From: CAVXEF01 sp963827315
Lineage (GTDB): Bacteria > Planctomycetota > Phycisphaerae > Sedimentisphaerales > Anaerobacaceae
Length of the DNA: 64,000 nt
NCBI GenBank assembly: GCA_963827315.1
Contig: CAWHAL010000001.1
Location: 62,001-126,000, forward strand
Direction: 5' to 3'
In this document: piece by piece, positions 8,943 to 17,544 of the stretch
How the letters are laid out: each line of letters begins with the position of its first letter
How positions within the stretch are numbered: the first letter of the stretch is position 1
Translations under genes and position numbers: made by a program
The notes under the pieces: generated by a model
Told to the model about the DNA's origin: nothing
Databases searched by the model: none
What the model saw: the letters and a program-made list of their open reading frames with translations, nothing else

Positions 8943-9500
8943 TCAAAGCTGTATCTCTGAAAGTCGCTTTATCGCTTCTTTGATATTTTCACGAACCACC
9001 CCCTCGTTTGCTTCACGCAGCCTTCCCTTCAACATCGCTTCACCCAACTTTGTCTTGTATGTCGTTGATACAGTGTCCACCCAAACTCTCTTATACTCGC
9101 CTGCTTTGCTCAGTTCCCACCTCGTACCCATATTTACATCAAAATACATACCTATCTTCGGAGATATCACCGGCTGGTCATAGTGCAAAATGGTTACGTC
9201 CAAAAAGTAATCCGGCCTTTCGTCCTTGACTGCCGCCACAAAAACACCGGATTTAAGAATAGCCCTCCTCAGGGCTTCCGTAAAAGCCGAATCCGAGATT
9301 TGAGAGGTCCACAAAGGATGAGTTTCTCTTCCACCTACTACCTCAACTTTAACCGTGCAGGGATGCTTATTCGTCAAATCATAACTACTTGGAATCATCC
9401 TGCTCGCACGCGCCGCACATCCTGCGAAAAACAAAAGGTAACTGCACCCCAGTAAGGCAAACGACCCCCGAAGAAAATATTGAAATCGTCTCGATTTCAT
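8943..9500 (-). CDS. Predicted lipoprotein of unknown function
   Basis: The 185-residue product has a basic N-terminus, a hydrophobic stretch and a lipobox ending FFAGC, so it is probably exported and lipidated at about Cys28. The mature part has a beta-rich segment (TVKVEVVGGRETHPLWTSQ), then FTEALRRAILKSGVF and a DYFLDVTILHYDQP strand, reminiscent of outer-membrane LPS-assembly or DUF-type lipoproteins that bind hydrophobic ligands. I do not recognise a named family. It lies 21 bases downstream of a second lipoprotein gene, so the two form a likely operon. Confidence 0.7.
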   Translation of the reverse strand: MKSRRFQYFLRGSFALLGCSYLLFFAGCAARASRMIPSSYDLTNKHPCTVKVEVVGGRETHPLWTSQISDSAFTEALRRAILKSGVFVAAVKDERPDYFLDVTILHYDQPVISPKIGMYFDVNMGTRWELSKAGEYKRVWVDTVSTTYKTKLGEAMLKGRLREANEGVVRENIKEAIKRLSEIQL

Positions 9501-9521
9501 AAGGGCTTCCGAAATTAACGT

Positions 9522-9947
9522 TCAATCCTTAGCTATTTCTTTGTTAGACTGCTCGCCCTGCGATTTCTGCTGCCACAGAGCCGGTATTGGCTCTGCCCTT
9601 ACGCCTTCCATATCACAGCCTTTTTCGCTGGCTATGAGCAGTAATCTATTATGCCGCCTCCGAAAGGCCTCATATTCGATTCTCTCGGCGTCTTTCATAT
9701 CTATGAACAGGTAAGGCACGTAAAACATAGCACCCCCTGCGCCCCACAATGTATTAGTAAAACTCTTATCGGTTTTCTGGAGCAAGGCAAGCATATAAGA
9801 TTGAAGCAGACCAATCTCCTGTTTAAGAGACTCGCAACTTAGCTTTTCATCCCCCGGCGCACAGCAGGAAATAGGATTGGGTTCTCGGCCGGCACAGCCG
9901 GCTAAAAATACACTTATGATAATTAACAAAACACCCAACGCCCTCAT
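9522..9947 (-). CDS. Predicted lipoprotein of unknown function
   Basis: About 141 residues from the ATG at 9947, which has GGAGG just upstream and gives a clean signal MRALGVLLIIISVFLAGC (lipobox LAGC). An upstream ATG at 9965 is also possible. The mature part has paired cysteines (ISCCAPGDEKLSCE), a helical middle, a glycine-rich hydrophobic patch (WGAGGAMFYVPYLF) and a helix rich in Arg and Glu. That shape is common in small planctomycete and proteobacterial lipoproteins of unknown role. It is the first gene of the pair with 8943-9500. Confidence 0.65.
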   Translation of the reverse strand: MRALGVLLIIISVFLAGCAGREPNPISCCAPGDEKLSCESLKQEIGLLQSYMLALLQKTDKSFTNTLWGAGGAMFYVPYLFIDMKDAERIEYEAFRRRHNRLLLIASEKGCDMEGVRAEPIPALWQQKSQGEQSNKEIAKD

Positions 9948-9989
9948 GCTCCCTCCCACAAGCATAACCTTTCGGCTCCTTTTTCTCCG

Positions 9990-10568
9990 CTAATAGATAA
10001 TCGCGGTTGTCTCTTCAATCTTTTTGATAACTTCGACTGCATCACAGGGAAACGAAACATACCCATCGAAACCACGCTGCAGCAGGGCGTTGGATTCAGT
10101 ATCGTTTAACCGGTGGGCAATAGCAATGATTTTTATGGTCTGCAAATCTTCGTCACAGCGGATACTTTTGCAGATACCTGCGGCATCTATGTCCCTGGCC
10201 AGCAGGTTTATCAACATCACATGCGGGACGTACTTCTGTGCAATCACGCCGGTCTCAAAACTGCTCGCGACGGTTTGAACATCATAGTTAGCCTTACTTC
10301 TCAAATCTTCCGCCAGTGCCGACATACTATTCGTGGAACCGTCCACTATGAGGACGCGGATTTTGCCGATTGGAAGCGTGGTAGTCGGCATATTATTCTG
10401 CTTCATAAAACGAATGAGCTCACTCAGCGGTATTCTGCGGTCTCTGCTTCCTGGTATGCGATAACCCTTGAGTTGGCCTCTGTCAAACCACTTTGAGACT
10501 GTTCGCGGCGCGACATTGCAAATCTTGGCCACATCTCCTGTAGTCAGCACATTCTTACCTTTTGCCAT
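9990..10568 (-). CDS. Excisionase-type HTH fused to a degenerate receiver domain
   Basis: From the ATG at 10568 (GTGGGGAT upstream) the product is 192 residues. Residues 8-58 are a MerR/excisionase-type winged helix (TTGDVAKICNVAPRTVSKWF and a wing RIPGSRDRRIPLSEL). Residues 70-190 have the alternating pattern of a receiver domain (IRVLIVDGST, PHVMLINLL, IIAIAH, GYVSFP). The acidic residue D76 is kept, but the phosphoacceptor position reads Asn121 and the conserved Lys is Phe173. This suggests a phosphorylation-independent pseudo-receiver controlling DNA binding. No partner kinase is nearby. Confidence 0.75.
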   Translation of the reverse strand: MAKGKNVLTTGDVAKICNVAPRTVSKWFDRGQLKGYRIPGSRDRRIPLSELIRFMKQNNMPTTTLPIGKIRVLIVDGSTNSMSALAEDLRSKANYDVQTVASSFETGVIAQKYVPHVMLINLLARDIDAAGICKSIRCDEDLQTIKIIAIAHRLNDTESNALLQRGFDGYVSFPCDAVEVIKKIEETTAIIY

Positions 10569-10871
10569 TTTTTTATCCCCACTTCGCATACTTACAGCGT
10601 ATGCCATAACTTAACTCGACCTTAAATTAACAACCATTTAACACTGAAGTCGCAATTTTCAATCCGTGCTGAATAAACAAGCCTCTGTATAATACTACGT
10701 CCCATAAGCGCCGTTTGTTTTGTGTAAGGCTGTACCGCTAAAAAATCAAAGCTACCGGGGCTGGTTGACACCGGCAGCTCGCAGGAAAATGTCTTTGATT
10801 TATTATCTACAGACGATACAATGTTCATGGCTTAAATCACGGCAGCACTTACCAAAATTGAGGATATTCCT

Positions 10872-11993
10872 GTGCGGATATATTTGTCTCGGCCTGACAT
10901 CACCGAAAAAGAAATCGAAGCAGTCTGTGCTGTGCTTCGCACTCCCAATCTTTCTCTCGGACCGAAGGTGGCCGAATTTGAGCAGGCTTTCGCTGACTAC
11001 ATAGGCAGAAAACGGGCTGTGGCTGTAAACAGCGGGACGAGCGGATTATTTCTGTGTATGCTTGCTTTGGGAATCGGGCCGGGCGATGAAGTGATTACCA
11101 CGCCGTTTACCTTCATCGCATCGACCACCTGCATTATGATGGTCGGTGCCAAGCCGGTCTTTGTCGATATCGACCCGGCAAATCTGAATATCGACCCGGC
11201 AAAAATCAAATCCAGGATTACCAAAAAAACCAAAGCCATTTTGCCGGTAGAAGTTTTCGGCGACCCTGCCGGCTTCGATAAGGTCTGCGAAATTGCCAAA
11301 AAACACAATCTGCCGGTAATCGAGGACAGTTGTGAGGCACTGGGCTCTGCGCTGAACGGCAAGAAGGTCGGCACGTTCGGCAAGATAAGCGTGTTCGGCT
11401 TTTATCCGAACAAACAAATAACCACCGGCGAGGGCGGTATGATTTTGACCGATGATGATGAACCAGCGGATATGTGTGTATCGCTTCGCAGTCAGGGCAG
11501 AGGCAAAGGCGGCGACTGGCTGGCACACGTAAGGCTCGGCTACAACTTCAGACTAAGCGACATCAATTGTGCACTCGGCATTGTACAGCTTTCAAGAATT
11601 GACGAAATCAAGGCCAAACGCAGACAGGTAGCAAAATGGTATCAGGAAATGTTGGCCGACGACGACAGATTGATAGTGCCTGCTGAGCAGGCCGGCTGCG
11701 AGCTGAGCTGGTTCGTGTTTGTCGTCCGGCTCGCCGAGCAATCTACTTACCGCCAGCGGGACAAGATTCTGCAGGCAATGAAAGCTGAGGGCATTCAGGT
11801 CAGCAATTATTTTCCGCCCGTGCATCTGCAGCCGTTTATGACCAAGCAGTTCGGATATAAAGAGGGTGATTTTCCAATCACCGAATCCGCTTGCAAAAGC
11901 ACTATCGCACTGCCGTTTTACAATAATCTGACCAAAGACGAGGTGGCGATTGTCTGCGGCACTTTGAAAAAAGTGCTGGACAAAACGGCGTAG
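10872..11993 (+). CDS. DegT/DnrJ/EryC1/StrS family sugar aminotransferase
   Basis: This 373-residue fold-type I PLP enzyme has VNSGTSGLFLCMLALG (phosphate binding), a VDIDPANLNIDP segment, IEDSCEALGS, and the Schiff-base lysine in FGFYPNKQITTGEGGM (K181). The family transaminates nucleotide-linked keto-sugars during synthesis of amino sugars for LPS, O-antigen or glycoconjugates; the substrate cannot be read from sequence. The start is the GTG at 10872 behind GAGGATATTC. The 264 bases before it hold no convincing gene. A nucleotide-sugar dehydrogenase 2.5 kb downstream fits the same theme. Confidence 0.9.
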   Translation: MRIYLSRPDITEKEIEAVCAVLRTPNLSLGPKVAEFEQAFADYIGRKRAVAVNSGTSGLFLCMLALGIGPGDEVITTPFTFIASTTCIMMVGAKPVFVDIDPANLNIDPAKIKSRITKKTKAILPVEVFGDPAGFDKVCEIAKKHNLPVIEDSCEALGSALNGKKVGTFGKISVFGFYPNKQITTGEGGMILTDDDEPADMCVSLRSQGRGKGGDWLAHVRLGYNFRLSDINCALGIVQLSRIDEIKAKRRQVAKWYQEMLADDDRLIVPAEQAGCELSWFVFVVRLAEQSTYRQRDKILQAMKAEGIQVSNYFPPVHLQPFMTKQFGYKEGDFPITESACKSTIALPFYNNLTKDEVAIVCGTLKKVLDKTA

Positions 11994-12102
11994 GTAATTT
12001 GGCCACCGCCCCATTTTATGTTATATTTGTTATTGGCGGACAGCGAAAAGTACTGGGGCCGCTGTGACCGATAAAAAACACTCTAATGGGGGAGAAACTT
12101 GT

Positions 12103-12411
12103 ATGGGAGGTTGGAAAGGCAAATTTGTATTCCTGCTGATGGTTTACTTTTCCGGCTTCGCAACCGCAATTTATTGCCTGGCGCCATCGCCCGAGGCCCA
12201 GATGAGTGAAGAAAGCTCCGGGCATTCAGCCGCAAGGGCAGAGCAGTTCGCACAATCTTTCAACATCGCTATGCACAAATGCCTCGAGGTGGCAAAGGAC
12301 ATCACGCTGGAGGTGAGCAGTCTCATAAAGCAAAAGCTCGACCAAAGGCAAGCGGAAAAGCAAGCGGACAACCGGGCTGAAACGCATGGGTCTTATACGG
12401 AGGATTATTAA
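12103..12411 (+). CDS. Small single-pass membrane protein of unknown function
   Basis: About 102 residues from the ATG at 12103, chosen because GGGGAG ends eight bases upstream; a GTG at 12064 would add 13 residues. An N-terminal hydrophobic helix (FVFLLMVYFSGFATAIYCLA) works as a signal anchor, followed by a helical, Gln/Glu/Lys-rich tail with AEQFAQSFNIAMHKCLEVAK. No family recognised. It follows the DegT gene by about 110 bases. Confidence 0.6.
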   Translation: MGGWKGKFVFLLMVYFSGFATAIYCLAPSPEAQMSEESSGHSAARAEQFAQSFNIAMHKCLEVAKDITLEVSSLIKQKLDQRQAEKQADNRAETHGSYTEDY

Positions 12412-12462
12412 CCACTAACACAAACTTATATGCAGGTCGGAGGAGGCTTGCATATAACAAGC

Positions 12463-12491
12463 TGGCCGTGGGTGCCGCCGACTCACGGCCA
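12463..12491 (+). terminator. Possible terminator
   Basis: Stem TGGCCGTG / CACGGCCA with a 13-base loop, followed by the T-rich ATTCTTTTC. It lies between two converging genes. Confidence 0.5.
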
Positions 12492-12535
12492 ATTCTTTTC
12501 GCTAAAAATTACTGCCAAATTCTCAACTTAGGTCA

Positions 12536-13249
12536 TTACAAGCTCACACACCAAACCTCGGAAAGCTTTTTTTCAATAATCGCCCGCGCTAAATTGACCC
12601 ATCTTTTACAGCGGTCCAAAACGGCGCTGTCAGTGCTGGCGACAATCGCATCCGTTTTCGCCAGTTCAGCATCGGGACTAATTAAAAGTTTAATCTCCCA
12701 GTCCCAATTGTTCTCCTGCGCCAGCTCACCAATCAGCGTTTTTAATCGGCCGCTGTTACTGACGGGGCTGTCGAGCAGCCACAGGGCTTCAGCGACGCCA
12801 ATCTCGGCGAGAAATCCACCTATAAGCTCCACCGCCGGTATCGTTTCGGTAACCCTGCGGTATGTACCGTGTATGCTTGCCAAATCCCGCAGGCAGCCGT
12901 CCCTGCCTTTGAAAATCACGCCGCCGCTCATCGCCGCCTCAACAGTTATCAAGACATTGTAGCCGTCGACGGCAATTGGCTTGCCGGTAAGCTCGCCAAG
13001 CTCCACCTGCCGCTGCCTTCGGGACATTAGCTGCTGGTCGGAGCAGGCACTTCGCATAACTGCCAATCTCTGTCTTTCAGTAAGAGAAAACCTGTCACAG
13101 ACCAGCTTGAGCGAACTTTTTTCGGCATAGCCTTTTGTCAACAACAGCGAAAAATCCGCCAGAGCCAACCTTAGACTCTCAATTGCAGCCGGTGCAAACA
13201 ATTTAGCATCGTCCGGATGCGGCCCTCTGTGTGTTCGCTTGTCAGGCAT
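12536..13249 (-). CDS. DUF434 domain protein (PIN-like predicted nuclease)
   Basis: The 237-residue product opens with the DUF434 signature (HRGPHPDDAKLFAPAAIESL, then KGYAEKSSLKLVCDRFSLTERQRLAVMRSAC, Arg/Gln-rich). A second domain follows with a conserved acidic start (IAVDGYNVLITVEAAMSGG), LLDSPVSNSGRLK and a C-terminal ATDSAVLD-like DAIVASTDSAVLD, the spaced acidic residues of a PIN/NYN-like nuclease fold. The function is not established; the nuclease reading is inference from the DGYNVL and STDSAVLD motifs. It is divergent from the MBL hydrolase. Confidence 0.75.
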   Translation of the reverse strand: MPDKRTHRGPHPDDAKLFAPAAIESLRLALADFSLLLTKGYAEKSSLKLVCDRFSLTERQRLAVMRSACSDQQLMSRRQRQVELGELTGKPIAVDGYNVLITVEAAMSGGVIFKGRDGCLRDLASIHGTYRRVTETIPAVELIGGFLAEIGVAEALWLLDSPVSNSGRLKTLIGELAQENNWDWEIKLLISPDAELAKTDAIVASTDSAVLDRCKRWVNLARAIIEKKLSEVWCVSL

Positions 13250-13255
13250 ATTTAA

Positions 13256-13325
13256 TTGACTATTTACTAATGACTATTTACTATTGACTCCAATGTCCAA
13301 TTTATTTTCCAATTGTCAATAGTCA
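13256..13325. repeat. Degenerate heptad tandem repeat (unit like TTTACTA/TTGACTA)
   Basis: Successive 7-base units TTGACTA, TTTACTA, ATGACTA, TTTACTA, TTGACTC, CAATGTC fill the spacer between the DUF434 and MBL genes, followed by an inverted piece with CAATTGTCAATAGTCAG. One of the 7-base-period loci described in the findings. Confidence 0.8.
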
Positions 13326-13333
13326 GGTCTTAA

Positions 13334-14182
13334 ATGCCGAGTCATAACTTAGCACATATAAAAATAGACGATTTGGAAATCATCGGCTATTCCATCGCCG
13401 GGGAGGAAACCGTGGTCGCAGTGCCGCAGTTAGACGTCTGCTTCGATATCGGCAAGGCTCCCGACCAAGTTATTCCGATAAACCATGTCTTGCTGACACA
13501 CGGACATATGGACCACGCCGCGGGCATCGTATATTACCTCTCGCATCGCAATTTTTGCGGCCAATCGCCCGGCACGGTTCTGGCACCCTCTAACTTAATT
13601 GACCCTATAAAGCAGGTGGTCGACGCCTGGACCGGCTTAGACGGCAACAAAATACCAGCCAATCTGGTCGGCGTAAAACCGGGTGACGAATACCAGATAA
13701 AGCCGAATTTGTTTGCGAGGGTATTTCCGACAAAGCACAGTAAAGGCTCGGTCGGCTACAGCATAATCGAAAAACGAAAAAAGCTTAAATCCGAGTACGC
13801 AGGTCTGACCGGCCCTCAGATAGTCGAATTAAAAAAACAGGGCGTGCAAATTGATAACCCCCTCGAGATTCCGATTGTTACCTACCTAGGCGATACGAAA
13901 TATGCCGATTTTTCACAATTGAACTACATCGCAGAAAGCAAAATTTTAATCGCCGAATGCACGTTCTATGAAACTGAGCACACCGAAAGAGCTGAAGCAG
14001 GCAGACATATGCACCTCGATGAATTTGTAATCCTGATCGAGCAACTCCAAAACGACCACATCGTCATCACACATACGACGCAGCGGACTCCAATGCGAGA
14101 AATCCGCAGGATATTAAAAGAAACTCTGCCGGCGGAAAAGTACGAAAAGACCATCCTGCTTATGGACAGAAGACGCAAATAA
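13334..14182 (+). CDS. MBL-fold hydrolase of the RNase Z type
   Basis: The 282-residue product is a metallo-beta-lactamase-fold protein: LLTHGHMDHAAGI (HxHxDH, about residues 56-61), FPTKHS, TYLGDTKYADF (the Asp bridging both metals) and VITHTTQRT (last His). The pattern around residues 150-170 (EKRKKLKSEYAGLTGPQIVE) is typical of tRNase Z short forms, which cleave the 3' trailer of tRNA precursors. It may therefore be the genome's RNase Z, but other phosphodiesterases share the fold. The ATG at 13334 lies right after a heptad repeat, and no clear ribosome site is seen. Confidence 0.82.
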   Translation: MPSHNLAHIKIDDLEIIGYSIAGEETVVAVPQLDVCFDIGKAPDQVIPINHVLLTHGHMDHAAGIVYYLSHRNFCGQSPGTVLAPSNLIDPIKQVVDAWTGLDGNKIPANLVGVKPGDEYQIKPNLFARVFPTKHSKGSVGYSIIEKRKKLKSEYAGLTGPQIVELKKQGVQIDNPLEIPIVTYLGDTKYADFSQLNYIAESKILIAECTFYETEHTERAEAGRHMHLDEFVILIEQLQNDHIVITHTTQRTPMREIRRILKETLPAEKYEKTILLMDRRRK

Positions 14183-14234
14183 TCAGGCTTATAATATTGG
14201 ACAAAAACTTTAGGTACTTTAGACGCTTCAAACT

Positions 14235-15878
14235 TTAGCTCACTGGCTTTCTTCTCACTTCTTCTTTGATTCGCTGGATATGTCCCCGGCCCAGGGCTTT
14301 CACTTCACAGCCAAGCTCGAAGTACCGTCGGATTCTTTCATCAGTAAGTATGCCGAAGCAGTCAATCACTGCCAGAGGCGCGCCCGCCCATTCAACTATT
14401 TTGTCGGGGTCGAGTTCCAAATATGGTGCGTGCGGCACAGCCAATATAATCGCCTGAGCACTTGCAAGCGCCTCGGCAAGGTCGCTCTGAACGCGAATAT
14501 TAACCAGACCTTCCTGATTGCGGAAGAACCGTGCCCATGAGTGGCCCGGTGCCGGGTACGTATCCTGCTTCTCAAGCTCGTACCAGTGCTCCAAATATGG
14601 GTCGTGCACACGCATCTCAGCACCCATTTCGGTAAGTTTCCTGACCACTATTTCCGAGCCGCTGTAGCGTGTGTCGGCCACATCCTGCCGATAGCTGGCA
14701 CCACAAAGCAACAACGGCGCACCAGCTATTTGCCTGCCCATATTGCGAAGGGCATCTCTTGTCAATGCCGCCACGTGAAGCCCACGGGTGTCGTTGATGT
14801 CGATTGCCGTCGTCGTTATTTTGAAAATGTCGTCGTTAAAACCGAGTATATGTTTATACGCCCAATAGCCGAGTCCCCCGTCCTTAGGCAGGCAGTAGCC
14901 GCCGATTCCAGGGCCCGGAAATATCATATTGCTGTGCGTAGGTCGAACCTTGATTGCCTTGATAACCTTAATCAGGTCTACGCCGTTGCGCTCGGCGAAC
15001 AGGCTCCACTCGTCAAGAAACGCAAGTGTCGTCGCCCGATAGGAATTTTCGACAATCTTTGTGGTTTCCGATTCAATCGGCCTATCCATAACCGTCAGGG
15101 GATATTCCTCGGTATTCAGCACCTCCCGCAAAAATTTCTCGACACGGCCTCTTGCCTCATCGTTACAACCTGAGCAGACCCGCCAGAAATCTCGAATTGA
15201 TGAAACATAATTCTTGCCGGGCATAACCCGCTCGAAACTGTGCGCCAGCAAGGGCTCAGAATCAATGCCGCGTGCTGCAAAGGCTTTTTTCATAATCGGC
15301 CAGGCCACAAACTCCGTCGTACCAGGCGCTACCGTCGTCTCAATCAATGTCAAACAAGCAGGCGGAACCCTCTCTCCGATAGTTTTCATTGTGGCTTCCA
15401 GCGCACTCATCTCCGCCACGCCGGTTCGCATGTTGCCGAGGTCATTTTTTGTATAATCACATTGGACATCCACTACCACACAGTCGGCTAATTTCAGACA
15501 ATCATCGTTGTAGGTGGCTACAAGTGTCTTTTTCTCCATCACACAACGGGCAATCATCGGCTCGACCTCGGGGTCCTCAGCTTTTACCGGTGACAGCCCG
15601 CGATTAAGCAAAGGAATCTTCCAGAAACTTCGAGTGCTGGGACGCTGACAACCGATGACGAATTTCGAAGGTTTACCGGTTTTTTTATCGACGGTATCAG
15701 CGATAATAGCCGCCATAACCGCACCGACAAAACCGACACCCATTACCACAACGATTTCTTTGCCCTGCCCACGAGCCGTTTTAACAAGCGACTCGATACG
15801 CTTAAATTCCGCCCCATACTCATCTTTTTGGGGTATAGCAAATCTTTCTCCCGCCGGACTTACCGAATACTCAGTCAT
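14235..15878 (-). CDS. Nucleotide-sugar dehydrogenase (UDP-glucose/UDP-ManNAc type)
   Basis: About 547 residues from the ATG at 15878, which has GAGGTGA just upstream; an in-frame GTG three codons earlier is less likely. It has the NAD Rossmann motif VVVMGVGFVGAVMAAIIADT, the IETTVAPGTTE segment, SFERVMPGKNYV, and the catalytic Cys in PGPGIGGYCLPKDGG (about residue 329). The C-terminal UDP-binding domain follows (LLCGASYRQDVADTRYSGS). It is longer than usual (about 430). Oxidises a UDP-sugar to a uronic acid for surface polysaccharide. Confidence 0.9.
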   Translation of the reverse strand: MTEYSVSPAGERFAIPQKDEYGAEFKRIESLVKTARGQGKEIVVVMGVGFVGAVMAAIIADTVDKKTGKPSKFVIGCQRPSTRSFWKIPLLNRGLSPVKAEDPEVEPMIARCVMEKKTLVATYNDDCLKLADCVVVDVQCDYTKNDLGNMRTGVAEMSALEATMKTIGERVPPACLTLIETTVAPGTTEFVAWPIMKKAFAARGIDSEPLLAHSFERVMPGKNYVSSIRDFWRVCSGCNDEARGRVEKFLREVLNTEEYPLTVMDRPIESETTKIVENSYRATTLAFLDEWSLFAERNGVDLIKVIKAIKVRPTHSNMIFPGPGIGGYCLPKDGGLGYWAYKHILGFNDDIFKITTTAIDINDTRGLHVAALTRDALRNMGRQIAGAPLLLCGASYRQDVADTRYSGSEIVVRKLTEMGAEMRVHDPYLEHWYELEKQDTYPAPGHSWARFFRNQEGLVNIRVQSDLAEALASAQAIILAVPHAPYLELDPDKIVEWAGAPLAVIDCFGILTDERIRRYFELGCEVKALGRGHIQRIKEEVRRKPVS

Positions 15879-16179
15879 TCTTGTCACCTCTTTGAATAAC
15901 TTTCACTGTCATAAATTACAAGCCACCTAACCCGCCTAACCACTCGGATTTATATTTTTCCAAATCACACAAACGCTAAAATACACCCCCTTCAACACCT
16001 CGACTGTCAAAACGTGGGGAGAGTTTACCCGACAATTTCATCTATAGCAAGCTTTTTCACTACCAGGCTGGTTTACTTGCGGGGGATATTTTTTGACTTG
16101 AGTGCTGCCTCTACAAGGCAAAATTGCACGAGAATCTGCGATGCTGATGCTGCAAAACAGACTCACATTAACGATGGAG
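15879..16179. other. Gene-free stretch
   Basis: About 300 bases with no supported gene. It should hold the dehydrogenase promoter; no clear -35/-10 pair or hairpin was picked out. Confidence 0.4.
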
Positions 16180-16506
16180 CTATTTTACAACCTCGGGTTG
16201 TCCCTCTTTTTTCCTGAACTGCCCAAGCGATTGAGGTTCAGCAACCTTCCGGTAGCCCAGCGCCTTTATCACTTCGAGAACCTCGGTCCACGTTGGAAAA
16301 GGTCTGGTGTTTTTTTTCTTGTACTCGTCGATAGCCATAAGGAACTCAAATTGCTCATCTGACATCTGGCCTTCTTCAGCGGATTTACGCTCATCGCTTC
16401 TGCGCCTTCCCGGGCCTCGTCGACGGTCCAGTCCAAGACGTCTGTCCACGACGTCTGTCCTCCTGTCACTACCGGCGCGACGTTCTTTAAAATATTTTTC
16501 GCTCAT
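16180..16506 (-). CDS. Arg/Asp-repeat small protein of unknown function
   Basis: The 108-residue product has an unusual N-terminus in which DRR/ERR triplets recur (KERRAGSDRRTDVVDRRLGL, then DRRRGPGRRR, about residues 8-36). The globular-looking C-terminal half follows (MSDEQFEFLMAIDEYKKKN, then PFPTWTEVLEVIKALGYRK). The first half could bind nucleic acid or phosphates; the second looks like a short conserved helical domain. I do not recognise the family. It is downstream of the small gene at 16642. Confidence 0.6.
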   Translation of the reverse strand: MSEKYFKERRAGSDRRTDVVDRRLGLDRRRGPGRRRSDERKSAEEGQMSDEQFEFLMAIDEYKKKNTRPFPTWTEVLEVIKALGYRKVAEPQSLGQFRKKEGQPEVVK

Positions 16507-16641
16507 TTTGTTTGTCCCTATTTCACTCTTCGGGCTTCTGACAATCTAAACAATCAACATCGCAGCAATCACCTGCATCTATTTAACTCTGATAACCTGC
16601 CGCAATAGACCGAAAATCCCGGCATACAAATCCGCCGGCAG

Positions 16642-16962
16642 CTAAAACTCTTCGTCAAGAAGGTCGCTGTCGAATTCACTCTCGTCCGTATCCTCTAATG
16701 CCAAATCATAAAAATCATCGTAAGCGTCCTGAGATTCGATAACCACATGCGCTTCCTCGAGAAATTCTTCAGGAACCATCACTACGATAACTTTGCCGTC
16801 TGTATCCTGCTCGTCCTGTTCTTTGATTGTAACTGGGATATCGTTGCTTCTCAGAATAGCTTCATAGTCTTTGGCCTGCTCCGCGTTATCCGCAAAAACG
16901 ACCGTCACCAGCTCCTGTACCTTCGTCCGTGATTTTCGACCTTTTTGGGAGCGCTTTGCCAT
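16642..16962 (-). CDS. DUF2007-like small protein
   Basis: The 106-residue product has a basic N-terminus, then a beta-alpha-beta core (LVTVVFADNAEQAKDYEAIL, then SNDIPVTIKEQ and GKVIVVMVPEEFLEEAHVVI) resembling the DUF2007 signal-transducing fold. It ends in a strongly acidic tail (DDFYDLALEDTDESEFDSDL). The role of the family is unknown. The basic start and acidic end suggest interaction with a charged partner. Confidence 0.6.
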   Translation of the reverse strand: MAKRSQKGRKSRTKVQELVTVVFADNAEQAKDYEAILRSNDIPVTIKEQDEQDTDGKVIVVMVPEEFLEEAHVVIESQDAYDDFYDLALEDTDESEFDSDLLDEEF

Positions 16963-17358
16963 TTTTATCTCTCCACACTAAGTCAAGTTAAATTCCCTTC
17001 AGTTCCCAAGAAATCTTTCTCGTTTTGCTATTTTCGACAAAATCAGCCCTACCAATTATTTAAATCGTCAAAAATTGCCGGCTGGCAAAAAACAGGTTGG
17101 CCGGTGGTCTTTGCCAGCCCTTTCGGCATACGGCCGATAAAATTTGCCAATTGACACATTTTTTTGTTGCAAATTCGGCTGGGGGCGTGTAAATAAAAAC
17201 GCCGGTGGACCTCCATATCGCTGTTTATTGGACGCAGAGGTCAACTTGTTTTTGTATCGAAACGTTATGAAGCTAAGCCCACTGAGATATGTCAGTCTCA
17301 GGGATAAAACAGCGGACTATAAAAACTTAATTTCTTTTAACAGGGAGGATTTTTAGCA
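16963..17358. promoter_or_regulatory. Leader/promoter stretch upstream of the histone-fold gene
   Basis: No gene seen. It holds a perfect 10-bp inverted repeat GGCTGGCAAA (17080-17089) / TTTGCCAGCC (17110-17119), a consensus -35 TTGACA at 17151-17156 with only a poor -10 at the right spacing, and a second inverted pair GACCTC / GAGGTC near 17210-17245. The long leader before a small gene suggests leader-level control. This is inference. Confidence 0.4.
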
Positions 17359-17544
17359 ATGGCAAAGAAAAAAGAGTCTCTAATTGTAGCCAGCAAGATC
17401 AAGGCTTACGTCAAGAGCAAAGGGATGATGACCGCATCTGATTCGCTCGAGGCAATCAGTGACAGGGTCTATTGTATGCTCGACAAGGCCGCTGAACGAA
17501 CTAAGGCTAATCGTCGCAGCACACTCAAGCCGCAGGACCTGTAA
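17359..17544 (+). CDS. Bacterial histone-fold protein
   Basis: The 61-residue product begins with a basic MAKKKE, then a short helix (ASKIKAYVKSKG), a turn, and a long helix (TASDSLEAISDRVYCMLDKA) leading into the histone signature R-x-T-x4-D, here R53-S-T55-LKPQ-D60. That motif and the helix lengths match single-fold bacterial histones of the Bd0055 type, which dimerise and bind or bend DNA. The stop comes one residue after the motif Asp, so helix 3 is almost absent. GGGAGG at 17343-17348 supports the ATG. It would act as a nucleoid-associated protein. Confidence 0.85.
   Translation: MAKKKESLIVASKIKAYVKSKGMMTASDSLEAISDRVYCMLDKAAERTKANRRSTLKPQDL

Noticed and set aside
10622..10828. 68-residue minus-strand frame
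   Set aside because: No ribosome site, no recognisable sequence, and it lies in a promoter-type spacer.
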